Positions 41,289 to 50,594 of a stretch of DNA of 64,000 bases are shown here, piece by piece. A program made the position numbers and the translations under genes. Source of the DNA: CAIZQW01 sp942493055 (GTDB lineage Bacteria; Verrucomicrobiota; Kiritimatiellia; RFP12; UBA1067); the NCBI GenBank assembly GCA_942493055.1, contig OW818680.1:3410001-3474000 (forward strand), in the 5' to 3' direction. How positions within the stretch are numbered: position 1 is the stretch's first letter; every line of letters starts with the position of its first letter. The notes below the pieces were generated by a model. The model saw only the letters and a program-made list of their open reading frames with translations. It was not told the origin of the DNA and made no database searches.

Positions 41289-44200
41289 ATGAATACGACA
41301 ACGACCACACAAAGGCTGATCAACCGTCTGATCTTTGTGTTCATGATATCCGCCTTTGCTACCACCACCTGGGCGACGACCCTGACCTGGAACGGTCCGG
41401 TTGGCGGCAACTGGGACACAGCCACGAGCAACTGGCTGGACGGCGCCACGCCGACCAACTGGAGCAATGCCAACCCCGACAGCGCAATTTTCGGCTCCAC
41501 CGGCGCGGGCACGATTAACCTCACCGAAGGCATTACCGCCCTGGCCCTCACGTTTAACACAACGGGCTATACCCTCACCGGCAATACCCTGACGCTCTCG
41601 CCAGGCGCGGTCATCACCAACGCGGGTGCCGCCACGACGATCAACAGCATCTTGGCCGGCACGGGCGGCATGGTCAAGGCCGGCACGGGAACGCTGACGC
41701 TGGGCGGCAACAACACCTTCTCGGGCGGACTCACCATCCGCGGCGGCACGGTCAAGATGGGCAACGCTGGGGCACTCAATTCTACCACACCAAACGCGGT
41801 AACCCTCGGCCTGACTGGCGACACCGATGCCACGCTCGATGCCAACGGCCAGAGTTTCAACATGGCATCGCTGACCGTGGGCGGCACCGGTTCGAAAATC
41901 CGCTCCAACGCCTGGGGCGGCCCGAGGGTCACACCAGGTAACACCACTCTCGATAGTGCACTGATCATCGAACGGTATGGAGACAACACTCACGAAGGCT
42001 TCCAAAATGTAGGCAAGATCACTGGCAACGGTGCCGGTTCCGGCAATGTGAGTTTCATTTTCCAACGGACCGGAAACAACAACTTCTATTGGCAGGCGGA
42101 TAACACGGTCGCCAACGACTTCCTCGGCAACATCCAGGTCAAGGGCGGCGAACTGCGCCACCAGGGTAGCGGCGCGGTCAACAACACCGTCATCCCCGAT
42201 ACTGCGATGCTGATCATTGATTCCAGCGCGGCGTGGAGCTGGAACAACTCCGGCACGGTCACCGAAACCCTCGACGGCCTGGCCAGCGGCAACCTCGGCA
42301 GCGGCAACGGCGGACGGATGTACAGGAACATTCCCCAATACACCCTCACCATCAACGCGAACAACGCCGACAACGAAGGCAAGCGCATTTACGAGGGCAC
42401 CATCGAGAGCATGTCCGGCACGCTGACCCTCGGGGGCACCGGCACGCAGGAGTTCCGCGGCGCCAATGCCAACTTTGCCAACGCTACCGCCCTCAACAAC
42501 GGCACCCTCAAACTCACCAAGACGACCGCGTGGGCCAGCGGCATTACGATGGGCGCCGCCAACACCCCGAAGGTGCAGCTCAATGCGCCGCTGGCGGCCG
42601 ATTCGTGGACGTTCTCCAAGATCATCGCCGGCGGTTCGGTCAATGCCACAGTGGAAAAAGTGGGGTCCGGCACCGTGGCCCTGTCGGAGTCGCAGACCTA
42701 CACCGGCAACACCGCCGTCAGCGACGGGAAGCTCCTGATGCAGATGTCGGGAGCCGTCACCAATCCCTACGCGATCTCCGGGATGATATTCTGGGTGGAC
42801 GCGGGCGACCCCAACGGCAACGGGACGGTCCCGGCCAATGGCACCGCCATCACCAACTGGGTCAACAAGGCAAGCGGCGGCGCGGCTAACCTGACAGTCT
42901 CCGGATCAGGGGCCACCCCCGCCTACACGGCGGCCAACGCCGCCTTCAACAACAAGCCGACGGTCACCTTTTTCGCCGGCAAGGAGCTGAGCAACAGCTA
43001 CAATTTCGGAACCACCCTGTCCGTCATCTACGTCGGCCGGATCGGCGCGACGAAACAGCGCCTGGTGTCCGGCAACGGCGTCAACTGGATCCTTGGCTAC
43101 TGGAGCAACAATATGAACGTCAATTACTGGAATGGCGGTAGTCTGGGATCCGCAGCCGATACGAACCCCCATATCTGGATCAATGGCGCGACTGGCGGAG
43201 CCAACATGCTGGGCTACCGGTATGACGCCGCCGGCGAGACGGCCCTGGGCAACGGCACGGGCGGGGCCGGCCCCACCGGGGGCCTGCGGCTGGGCGGCGG
43301 CTGGAATACCAGTGAGCTGTCCGACGGCGACATCGCCGAACTGCTGGTCTTCAACCGCCAGTTGACATCGGCTGAACGCACGCTGGTCGAAACGTATCTG
43401 TATAACAAATATTTCAACGCTTCCGCCACCATCATTACCATCCCGGCCGGCGGGATTGCCGGCTCCGTGTCGGTGGCCGCTAACGCGACCTTCGGCGGCG
43501 CCGGCGTGGCCAGCAACATCACGGTTCAATCCGGCGGCGCTCTCCAGGGCGGCTACAACGGTTCAGGCACCCTGACCGCAGCGGATGTGACGCTTGGCTC
43601 CATAGCCGCCGACATCACCACGCTCAAGGGGACGGTTTCAACAAACTCGGACTACAAGCCAATTGCCGTTACCAGTCTGGCCATCAACGGCGGTGACGGG
43701 AAAGTGATTCTGGAGGCCTCCGGTATGGGGCTGACGAGCGGCACCTACTACGACCTGCTCGTTTCCGCCAGCGCGATCACCGCGCCCAATGCGTCCAGTG
43801 TCCTTGCAGCCCTCAAGTCCAACTCACGCGCCTACACGCCGAACGTGGATGGCACGGGCACAAAGATCCAACTTTATTATGATGCGGCTGCGAGCGTCTA
43901 CTGGACCGGTGCGACCGGCACCGCGTGGAACACGGCGGACACCAACTGGAAGCTGAACGGCAACAACGCAGACACGCAGTTCATGCCCGGCGACATCGTC
44001 TTCTTCAACGACAGCCCCGCCAGTACGACGGTTGATATTTCCAGCGGCGACGTCTCGCCGATCTCCACCACCTTCAGCAACACCACCAGCTACACGCTCC
44101 AGGGAGCAAACGGCATCTCCGGCGGCACGATCAACAAGAACGGCAACGGCACGGTGACAATTTCGAACGTGAATAACACGGCCGGCGCGGTCGCCCTCAA

Positions 44201-45662
44201 CGCAGGGCTTGTTTCGATGTCGCAGTCCGGCGGGCTGGGCACGGGCGCCCTCACCTTCAATGGCGGCTCCCTCGAATACACGGGCACTGCGGGAAGCTGG
44301 TCGCGGACGGTCGACGTCACCGCCAACGGCGGCACGGTCTGCGTCGCGGACGGCACGTCGCTCACCTCCGGCGGCGCCCTTACGGGCGCGGGCGCCCTCA
44401 CCAAGTCCGGCCCCGGCACCCTCGTGTTGGGCGGCAACGGCACATACGCCGGCGCTGTCACCGTGAGCGGAACTTTGGTGGCCAACCATGCCAACGCGCT
44501 CGGCACAGGCGGTTCCACAGTCGTGCTGGGCGACTCCGGCACCGGCGCCAATCCGGTGGAGTTCCGGGCGGACAGCGCCATCACCTCGAAGGTCAGGCTA
44601 GCTGCGATCACCAACTCGAACTACGGCACCAGCCAGACGATCACGATCAATGGCGGCAGCGCGCTTCCGCAGAACGATGCCGGCATCGAAACCACCCTCA
44701 ACCTCGCCGGCACCGTGCCTGTGACACTCAAGGCAACGCACACCGCTCCCAACCATATCACACCCCAGGACATGAACTGGCGCATCCAGGGCACGAGCAT
44801 TCCCACCGGCACCACCGCGCTGATCCTGGACGGCACGACGTACCCGCTGCGCACCAGCCAGCTGAGCAACAGCTCGCCAGCCAGCGATTTCACTGGCGAC
44901 GTGCTCATCAAGGGCAATGTCATCACCCAGGGGCGTACCTATAGCGGAAATACCGCCGGCAACCAGAACCTCAACTTCACCAACAACGACGTGACGGTCG
45001 ATACCGCCGCGACCTGGAGCATCGTCTGGGGCGGCGAAACCTGCGGTGCGCTCAAAGGAACCGGCGCGATCACGCTAAACTGCCAGAGCGCGCTCAACAA
45101 CACCGGCCTCACCATGGGCAACAACAACCGCAACGGCAGCTATTCCGGTGCCATTGGCGGAGGCTGGGGTGTGGCGAAGGTCGGCAGCGGCACGCAGACT
45201 CTTGCCGGCAACAACACCTACTCCGGCACGACCGCGGTCAACGACGGCACGCTGCTGGTCAACGGCCGTAACAGCGGCACCGGTGCCTTCAGCGTGACCC
45301 CAGGCGCGACGCTCGGGGGCACGGGCAGCATCAACGGCGCGGCGACCTTCAATACCGGCGCCAAGGCCGTTTTCACGCTCACGCTGGACCCCATCACCAA
45401 GACCAACACCACCGCGATAACCATCGCGGGCGTGATGACGTTCAACGCGACCGAAGTGCATGTGAACGCGCCGGTAAATCTGAAGCCCGGCAAGTATGTG
45501 CTGGCACGTTCATCGGCTGTCCCTGCCGGGACATTCACGACCCCCGTGCTGGACACCGGTTCCTACCACTTCGCCAGCTCATCGCCAGAAGTTTATCTGG
45601 AGATCGACAACACGTTGATGCTGTGGATCAAACCGGGTAATACGATAATCTCCTTCTTCTAA
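41289..45662 (+). CDS. Secreted autotransporter-type beta-strand-repeat protein with LamG-like insert (1457 aa), tandem copy 2
   Basis: ATG 41289 starts a signal-peptide frame (MNTTTTTQRLINRLIFVFMI) with a GA-rich site upstream; the open frame 29 codons upstream has no such support. After TLTWNGPVGGNWDTATSNWL it follows the layout of its neighbour. Unlike that protein it has a jelly-roll insert of about residues 495-710: SGMIFWVDAGDPNGNGTVPA, then RLGGGWNTSELSDGDIAELL and FNRQLTSAERTLVETYLYNK, a LamG/concanavalin-like pattern. It ends KPGNTIISFF. No barrel domain. Presumably surface-located and glycan-binding (inference). Confidence 0.78.
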   Translation: MNTTTTTQRLINRLIFVFMISAFATTTWATTLTWNGPVGGNWDTATSNWLDGATPTNWSNANPDSAIFGSTGAGTINLTEGITALALTFNTTGYTLTGNTLTLSPGAVITNAGAATTINSILAGTGGMVKAGTGTLTLGGNNTFSGGLTIRGGTVKMGNAGALNSTTPNAVTLGLTGDTDATLDANGQSFNMASLTVGGTGSKIRSNAWGGPRVTPGNTTLDSALIIERYGDNTHEGFQNVGKITGNGAGSGNVSFIFQRTGNNNFYWQADNTVANDFLGNIQVKGGELRHQGSGAVNNTVIPDTAMLIIDSSAAWSWNNSGTVTETLDGLASGNLGSGNGGRMYRNIPQYTLTINANNADNEGKRIYEGTIESMSGTLTLGGTGTQEFRGANANFANATALNNGTLKLTKTTAWASGITMGAANTPKVQLNAPLAADSWTFSKIIAGGSVNATVEKVGSGTVALSESQTYTGNTAVSDGKLLMQMSGAVTNPYAISGMIFWVDAGDPNGNGTVPANGTAITNWVNKASGGAANLTVSGSGATPAYTAANAAFNNKPTVTFFAGKELSNSYNFGTTLSVIYVGRIGATKQRLVSGNGVNWILGYWSNNMNVNYWNGGSLGSAADTNPHIWINGATGGANMLGYRYDAAGETALGNGTGGAGPTGGLRLGGGWNTSELSDGDIAELLVFNRQLTSAERTLVETYLYNKYFNASATIITIPAGGIAGSVSVAANATFGGAGVASNITVQSGGALQGGYNGSGTLTAADVTLGSIAADITTLKGTVSTNSDYKPIAVTSLAINGGDGKVILEASGMGLTSGTYYDLLVSASAITAPNASSVLAALKSNSRAYTPNVDGTGTKIQLYYDAAASVYWTGATGTAWNTADTNWKLNGNNADTQFMPGDIVFFNDSPASTTVDISSGDVSPISTTFSNTTSYTLQGANGISGGTINKNGNGTVTISNVNNTAGAVALNAGLVSMSQSGGLGTGALTFNGGSLEYTGTAGSWSRTVDVTANGGTVCVADGTSLTSGGALTGAGALTKSGPGTLVLGGNGTYAGAVTVSGTLVANHANALGTGGSTVVLGDSGTGANPVEFRADSAITSKVRLAAITNSNYGTSQTITINGGSALPQNDAGIETTLNLAGTVPVTLKATHTAPNHITPQDMNWRIQGTSIPTGTTALILDGTTYPLRTSQLSNSSPASDFTGDVLIKGNVITQGRTYSGNTAGNQNLNFTNNDVTVDTAATWSIVWGGETCGALKGTGAITLNCQSALNNTGLTMGNNNRNGSYSGAIGGGWGVAKVGSGTQTLAGNNTYSGTTAVNDGTLLVNGRNSGTGAFSVTPGATLGGTGSINGAATFNTGAKAVFTLTLDPITKTNTTAITIAGVMTFNATEVHVNAPVNLKPGKYVLARSSAVPAGTFTTPVLDTGSYHFASSSPEVYLEIDNTLMLWIKPGNTIISFF

Positions 45663-45701
45663 TCCTCTTCGTGCGTCAGCGCATGGCAGGCGTGCCCTGA
45701 G

Positions 45702-45740
45702 AACAGGGTACAGGATCAGCAGTGATCTCTGTATCCTGTT
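45702..45740. other. Stem-loop after tandem copy 2
   Basis: AACAGG and TACAGGATCA on the left pair with TGATC, TGTA and CCTGTT on the right, about 16 pairs with one bulge and one wobble. TTTC follows. It occupies the same place relative to the beta-helix gene as the stem at 40958-40994 does to the remnant leader. It may reduce transcription into the next gene. Confidence 0.55.
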
Positions 45741-45764
45741 TCATTCACAAAGAAAGCGTCACCT

Positions 45765-48071
45765 ATGAAGTCCACATTAAATTCTGTCAACGCCTCGGTT
45801 GTTCTTGCCGTCGGAGTTCTAACTGCTGGATGCACGCTCTTCGCAGCCACCAGCCCGAGGGAGATTCATGTCGCTGTCAACGGGGACGATGCAAACCGCG
45901 GTTCAAAGGCAAGTCCGCTCAAAACGATTACGGTCGCCGCCAACAGGGCCCAGCCCGGCGACACCGTGACAGTCCATGCCGGCATTTACCGCGAACGCAT
46001 CAACCCGCCGCGCGGCGGCACTTCCGACACCCTCCGCATCACCTATCAGGCCGCGCCGGGCGAAAAGGTGACCATCACGGGATCCGATGCGGTCAAAGGC
46101 TGGGAAAAAATATCAGGCGATACGTGGAAAGTGACCCTGCCCAATTCATATTTCGGCGCATTCAATCCGTATGCCGAGAAGGTTCACGGGGATTGGTTTA
46201 ATGGCCATGGCCGTATTCATCGCCGAGGCACTGTTTATCTGGACGGCAAATGGCTTGCCGAAGCCCCCAATCTGGATGCTGTCATGAAACCCGTTGGCTC
46301 AAACCCGATGTGGTTCTCCACAGTTGACGGCTTGGCGGAGGAAGCCGCGTCCACTTATCTGATGAACATTGTCTCCTTCAAGGCCGCTGCCGGCACGCTT
46401 GTCCCCGCTGTCAAAGCGTCCACGCGGAGCGGCACGAAAGACGCCCCCTGTTCCGAAGGCGGGCAATGTGTCGGTTTTATCACCCAGGGCAGCTGGCTGC
46501 GCTACGACGCGGTCGATTTTGGAGCAGGCTCGGAAAGTGTCGAGATCCGCGCCGCCACCGCGCCCGGCACCGGCGGCGTCATCGAACTCCGCGACGGCCA
46601 CTTCGACGGCGAACTGCTCGGGACGTGCGCAGTGCCTGTTACCGGCGACTGGCAGAAATGGCAGACGTTCACGGCCAAGATCAAAAAAACAGCAGGTGTG
46701 AAAAACCTGTATATGGTCTTCAAGTCGCATGCGGCGGTAAAAAAGGCGATGGCGCAGGGCGTCGGCAACACCATCATCTATGCCCAGTTCCCCGGCGTCA
46801 ACCCGAACGAGGGCGCGGTGGAAATCGCTGTCCGCCCGACTGTCTTCACACCGGAAAAGACCAACATCGACTATATCACGGTCCGGGGCTTCGATCTGCG
46901 AAACGCCGCCAGCAACTGGGCCGCCCCCACTGCCGGACAAGTCGGCCTGGTCACGGCGTACTGGAACAAAGGCTGGATCATTGAGAACAACGAGATCAGC
47001 TACTCCCGCTGCTGCGGCATCGCGCTCGGTAAATATTCCGACCAGTGGGACGGCAAGCGCGGCACCACCGAAGGCTATTATCTGACCATCGACGACGCGC
47101 TCAAGAAAGACGGTTGGTCCAAGGAAAAAATCGGGGGCCACATTGTACGCAACAATCACATCCACCACTGCGGCCAGACCGGCATTGTCGGCAGCCTCGG
47201 CTGCGCGTTCAGCACCATCACCGGCAACGATATCCATGACTGCAACATGCAGGGGATCTGGTCTGGCGCGGAGATGGCCGGCATCAAGTTTCACGGCGCC
47301 ATTGACACGGTGATCACCGGCAACCATATCCACCACAACGGACACCCCGGAGGGCTGTGGCTCGACTGGATGGCGCAGGGCACCCAGATTAAGAACAATC
47401 TCTTCCACGACAATCTGGGGCATGATCTCTTTACGGAGGTTGACCACGGCCCCTTCCTTGTCGCCAACAACATCTTTCTCTCGCCCGGCGCCTATCTTGC
47501 CAACTCGGAAGGCGGCGCCTACGCGCACAACCTGGTCACGGGACACTTGCAGATCATTCCCGATGGCCGCCGCACGCCCTTCCACAAGGCGCACAGCACG
47601 GAGCTGGTCGGCCTGCACGACTGCCCGGTCGGCGATGTCCGCTGGTACAACAACCTGCTCGCGGGTCGCTGCAACCTCAACGCCTACAACGCCGCAGCCC
47701 TGCCGGTGGCCGCCGCAGGCAACGTATTTGTCAAGGGCGCGACACCCTCGAAGTTCGAAGCTGGCGCCCTGGTCAAGCCCGATTTCGACGCTGGTGTGAA
47801 GCTGACCCGGAAGGCGGACGGTTGGTATTTGGAGATGAAGGGCGACCCGACGTGGTCGGCCGAACAGAAACGCCAGCTTGTCACCACCGAACGGCTCGGC
47901 AAGGCCGTGATCCCCGACCTCCCCTTCGAGAATCCAGACGGTTCGCCGCTGAAGATCGACACCGACTACTTCAACAACACGCGCGACGCAACCAATCCCT
48001 TCCCCGGCCCCTTCGAAACGCCCGTGAATGGCGAAATCAAGGTGTGGCCGAAACACAGGACATCCCCATGA
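45765..48071 (+). CDS. Right-handed beta-helix lipoprotein with inserted CBM6-like domain
   Basis: The 768-residue protein has a lipoprotein signal with lipobox LTAGC (Cys23). REIHVAVNGDDANRGSKASP and PLKTITVAANRAQPGDTVTV are the usual start of parallel beta-helix enzymes (DUF1565-like). Residues about 204-320 match a CBM6-type module (GGQCVGFITQGSWLRYDAVDF, TGDWQKWQTFTAKIKKT). The helix resumes with many N/H/G turns (IVRNNHIHHCGQTGIVGSLG, ITGNHIHHNGHPGGLWLDW). Such folds occur in lyases and hydrolases including GH120- and GH141-type enzymes; no family is assigned. Its stop overlaps the next start as ATGA, so translation is coupled. Confidence 0.75.
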   Translation: MKSTLNSVNASVVLAVGVLTAGCTLFAATSPREIHVAVNGDDANRGSKASPLKTITVAANRAQPGDTVTVHAGIYRERINPPRGGTSDTLRITYQAAPGEKVTITGSDAVKGWEKISGDTWKVTLPNSYFGAFNPYAEKVHGDWFNGHGRIHRRGTVYLDGKWLAEAPNLDAVMKPVGSNPMWFSTVDGLAEEAASTYLMNIVSFKAAAGTLVPAVKASTRSGTKDAPCSEGGQCVGFITQGSWLRYDAVDFGAGSESVEIRAATAPGTGGVIELRDGHFDGELLGTCAVPVTGDWQKWQTFTAKIKKTAGVKNLYMVFKSHAAVKKAMAQGVGNTIIYAQFPGVNPNEGAVEIAVRPTVFTPEKTNIDYITVRGFDLRNAASNWAAPTAGQVGLVTAYWNKGWIIENNEISYSRCCGIALGKYSDQWDGKRGTTEGYYLTIDDALKKDGWSKEKIGGHIVRNNHIHHCGQTGIVGSLGCAFSTITGNDIHDCNMQGIWSGAEMAGIKFHGAIDTVITGNHIHHNGHPGGLWLDWMAQGTQIKNNLFHDNLGHDLFTEVDHGPFLVANNIFLSPGAYLANSEGGAYAHNLVTGHLQIIPDGRRTPFHKAHSTELVGLHDCPVGDVRWYNNLLAGRCNLNAYNAAALPVAAAGNVFVKGATPSKFEAGALVKPDFDAGVKLTRKADGWYLEMKGDPTWSAEQKRQLVTTERLGKAVIPDLPFENPDGSPLKIDTDYFNNTRDATNPFPGPFETPVNGEIKVWPKHRTSP

Positions 48072-50428
48072 AATTCATCATCTCCCCCACGCTCATCCTC
48101 TCCCTCTCCACCTTAGGTGTCAACCTCTTTGCCGCGGAGCCATCGCCCCCAGTCAGAGCCGCAGCTGATACCGCCTATCCTGACGCCAACCAACATGTTC
48201 CTTCGCTGGATCAATTCAATGTTGTCTGGGATTCGCACAGCGACTTCTCGCGGAATTCCATGCCAGTCGGCAACGGCGACATCGGGCTCAATGTCTGGAC
48301 CGAGGAGAACGGCGACCTGCTCTTTTTCGTCGGCAAGACTGACTCCTTCGATTCATACGGGCGCATCCTCAAACTGGGGCGCGTCCGCGTTCACTTCGAC
48401 AACTTCCCTTTCGCCAAGGGCAAGCCGTTCAAGCAGGAGCTTTCGTTGAAGGACGGCACCATCCGCATCACGGCGGGCGAGGGCGACTCCGCCTTGCTCC
48501 TGAATGTGTGGGTGGATGCCAACAACCCGGTCGTCCATGTGGAATCAGAGTCGGCAACGCCGTTCCGCCAGATGATAGCACTCGAGATGTGGCGAACGGA
48601 AAAGAAGCCGTTGTCAGGAAAGCTGGTGCTCCATTATGTTTCCGGCATGTCGGAAAAGGAACCGCCGATCCAATATCCTGACACCTTGGTCAACGGTAAC
48701 GCGGATTTCAAAAACCGGATCGTCTGGTATCACCGCAACCCAACCACCCTTCGTCCCGCAGACTTGAAGTTGCAAGGGCTCCTGCCGCTTCCAAAGGACG
48801 CTCCAGCCGACCCGCTGCTGAACCGGACCTCCGGTGCCGTCATCCAAGCAGAGGGCATGGTTTCCGAGTCCGCGGAGCGTCTCGCCACCGTCACACCGAT
48901 GAAAGCGACCCATGTCACGCTGATGCCGCTGACAGCCCAGACCCAAACAGCGGATGCCTGGTTGAAAGAGTTGGCCAGCCTATCGGACCGCCTCCATTCG
49001 GAAAACCTGGCAACCGCCCGTGCCGCGCATGGAAAATGGTGGCGCGATTTCTGGAACCGCAGCGATGTCACCGTCTCCGGCGGCAACCCCAAGGAAACCG
49101 CCGCCGTCAGCCTTGGCTGGCACCTCCACCGTTTTGTCACCGCCTGCACCGGGCGTGGCAAGGCGCCGATCAAGTTCAATGGCGCGATTTTCACCATGGA
49201 TGGATTCACCCAAAGAGCCAAAGCGGATTCCTCCGTCACGGCGGACACCCGCTCCTGGGGCGTGCCGTTCTGGTTCCAGAACGAGCGTCACATCTACTGG
49301 CCCATGCTGCAAGCCGGCGACTACGAGCAAGTTCTGCCGTTTTTCAACATGTATCGCGATCTTCTCCCCATGGCCCGCCACCGGGTTCGCACTTACTACA
49401 AGCACGGCGGCGCGTTATTCCTCGAGACCATGACTCCCTGGGGCACCTATGCCAATAGCAACTACGGCTGGGATCGCACCGGCAAGGAGCTCGGCCTGTC
49501 AGACAACACCTACATCCGCAGATATTGGCAGGGCAACATCGAACTCTGCGCCATGATGCTCGAATGGCACCGCCACACCGGCGACGATGCCTTCGCCAAG
49601 GAGACACTCATCCCCGTCGTTACGGAAATCATCGCTTTCTATGACGAACACTACGGTCGCGACGAGAAGGGCAAAATCCGCCTCGACCCGGCGCAAGCGC
49701 TCGAGTCTATCCCCAATGCAGTCAACCCCCTGCCTGAAATCGCCGGGCTCCGCGATGTCCTGACTCGACTCGCCGAGTTGCCGGATTCGCTGGTCACCAA
49801 GGAACTGCGCACACGATGGAACCGGGTATTTTCCGAAATGCCGCCCATCCCGATGATGGTCAAGAAGGACACCCCGATCCTCGCCCACGCCGAAAAAATC
49901 TGGGGTGCCCGGCTGAATGCGGAAAACATCAATCTATACGCCGTCTGGCCCTATCGCCAACATGGCATCCTCAGTGGTGATCTCAAGATGGCGCAAGACT
50001 CCTTCAGGCTACGCGACAAGCAGTTCGTGATGAACAGTTGCTGGCATAACGACATCCTCTTCGCTGCCCATCTCGGTTTGGCGAACGATGCCACCCACAT
50101 GCTGGCGAACCGCTTCCTGCTGAGCGGCGGCTACCGATTCCCGACCTTCTATGTTAACGGCGACTGGGTGCCGGACCTGGATAACGGCAGTGTTTGTCAA
50201 AACACGGTCCAAAGCATGCTCATGCAGGCCGATGAAAAGAAAATCATCCTTTTGCCCGCCTGGCCGAGAGGTTGGAACGCCTCCTTCAAGCTCCACGCTC
50301 CCCGGAAAACCGTCGTCGAAGCCCGTGTCGAAAACGGTGAAGTCAAGGATCTCAAGGTCACTCCCGAAAGCCGCCGCAAGGATGTCACCATCTTCAAAAC
50401 CGGATCCGTCAGGGATGCGAAACCATGA
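48068..50428 (+). CDS. Secreted DUF5703-like (alpha/alpha) barrel enzyme
   Basis: The ATG at 48068 overlaps the stop of the beta-helix gene by four bases; the frame is open far upstream but inside that gene. The 786-residue protein has a signal peptide (MKFIISPTLILSLSTLGVNL, ending near FAAEP). The N-terminal domain reads FNVVWDSHSDFSRNSMPVGN followed by GDIGLNVWTEENGDLLFFVG and ILKLGRVRVHF, as in DUF5703 proteins, a group resembling GH95-type glycosidases. The C-terminal half is helical, with RIRLDPAQALES, CWHNDILFAAHLGLA and a beta cap (SFKLHAPRKTVVEARVENGE). The activity is not known; a hydrolase of host or algal glycans is plausible. Confidence 0.72.
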   Translation: MKFIISPTLILSLSTLGVNLFAAEPSPPVRAAADTAYPDANQHVPSLDQFNVVWDSHSDFSRNSMPVGNGDIGLNVWTEENGDLLFFVGKTDSFDSYGRILKLGRVRVHFDNFPFAKGKPFKQELSLKDGTIRITAGEGDSALLLNVWVDANNPVVHVESESATPFRQMIALEMWRTEKKPLSGKLVLHYVSGMSEKEPPIQYPDTLVNGNADFKNRIVWYHRNPTTLRPADLKLQGLLPLPKDAPADPLLNRTSGAVIQAEGMVSESAERLATVTPMKATHVTLMPLTAQTQTADAWLKELASLSDRLHSENLATARAAHGKWWRDFWNRSDVTVSGGNPKETAAVSLGWHLHRFVTACTGRGKAPIKFNGAIFTMDGFTQRAKADSSVTADTRSWGVPFWFQNERHIYWPMLQAGDYEQVLPFFNMYRDLLPMARHRVRTYYKHGGALFLETMTPWGTYANSNYGWDRTGKELGLSDNTYIRRYWQGNIELCAMMLEWHRHTGDDAFAKETLIPVVTEIIAFYDEHYGRDEKGKIRLDPAQALESIPNAVNPLPEIAGLRDVLTRLAELPDSLVTKELRTRWNRVFSEMPPIPMMVKKDTPILAHAEKIWGARLNAENINLYAVWPYRQHGILSGDLKMAQDSFRLRDKQFVMNSCWHNDILFAAHLGLANDATHMLANRFLLSGGYRFPTFYVNGDWVPDLDNGSVCQNTVQSMLMQADEKKIILLPAWPRGWNASFKLHAPRKTVVEARVENGEVKDLKVTPESRRKDVTIFKTGSVRDAKP

Positions 50429-50545
50429 AAAAGATATTCCGCACATCTTTTACACCAGAATTGAACATCCGGAGCTGAACCGTTTTCTCCTCTCCCTTCT
50501 AAATCCGGCCGCAGGCGGCATCGGGATGAGGGAAAAATTTGGCCG

Positions 50546-50574
50546 TTGACAATGCCACAGATCAAATAGATAAT
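50546..50574 (+). promoter_or_regulatory. Internal promoter in cluster B
   Basis: Perfect TTGACA (50546-50551), a 17-base spacer and GATAAT (50569-50574), 20 bases before the next ATG with GGAG between. It would let the distal half of the cluster be expressed separately. Confidence 0.7.
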
Positions 50575-50594
50575 CGTGATCACGGAGTAAAGAA

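Noticed and set aside
36969..45662. Classical type V autotransporters
   Set aside because: The repeats are autotransporter-associated, but neither protein has a C-terminal barrel domain of about 250-300 residues.
46299..48056. 585-residue open frame on the minus strand
   Set aside because: Antisense shadow of the beta-helix lipoprotein gene.
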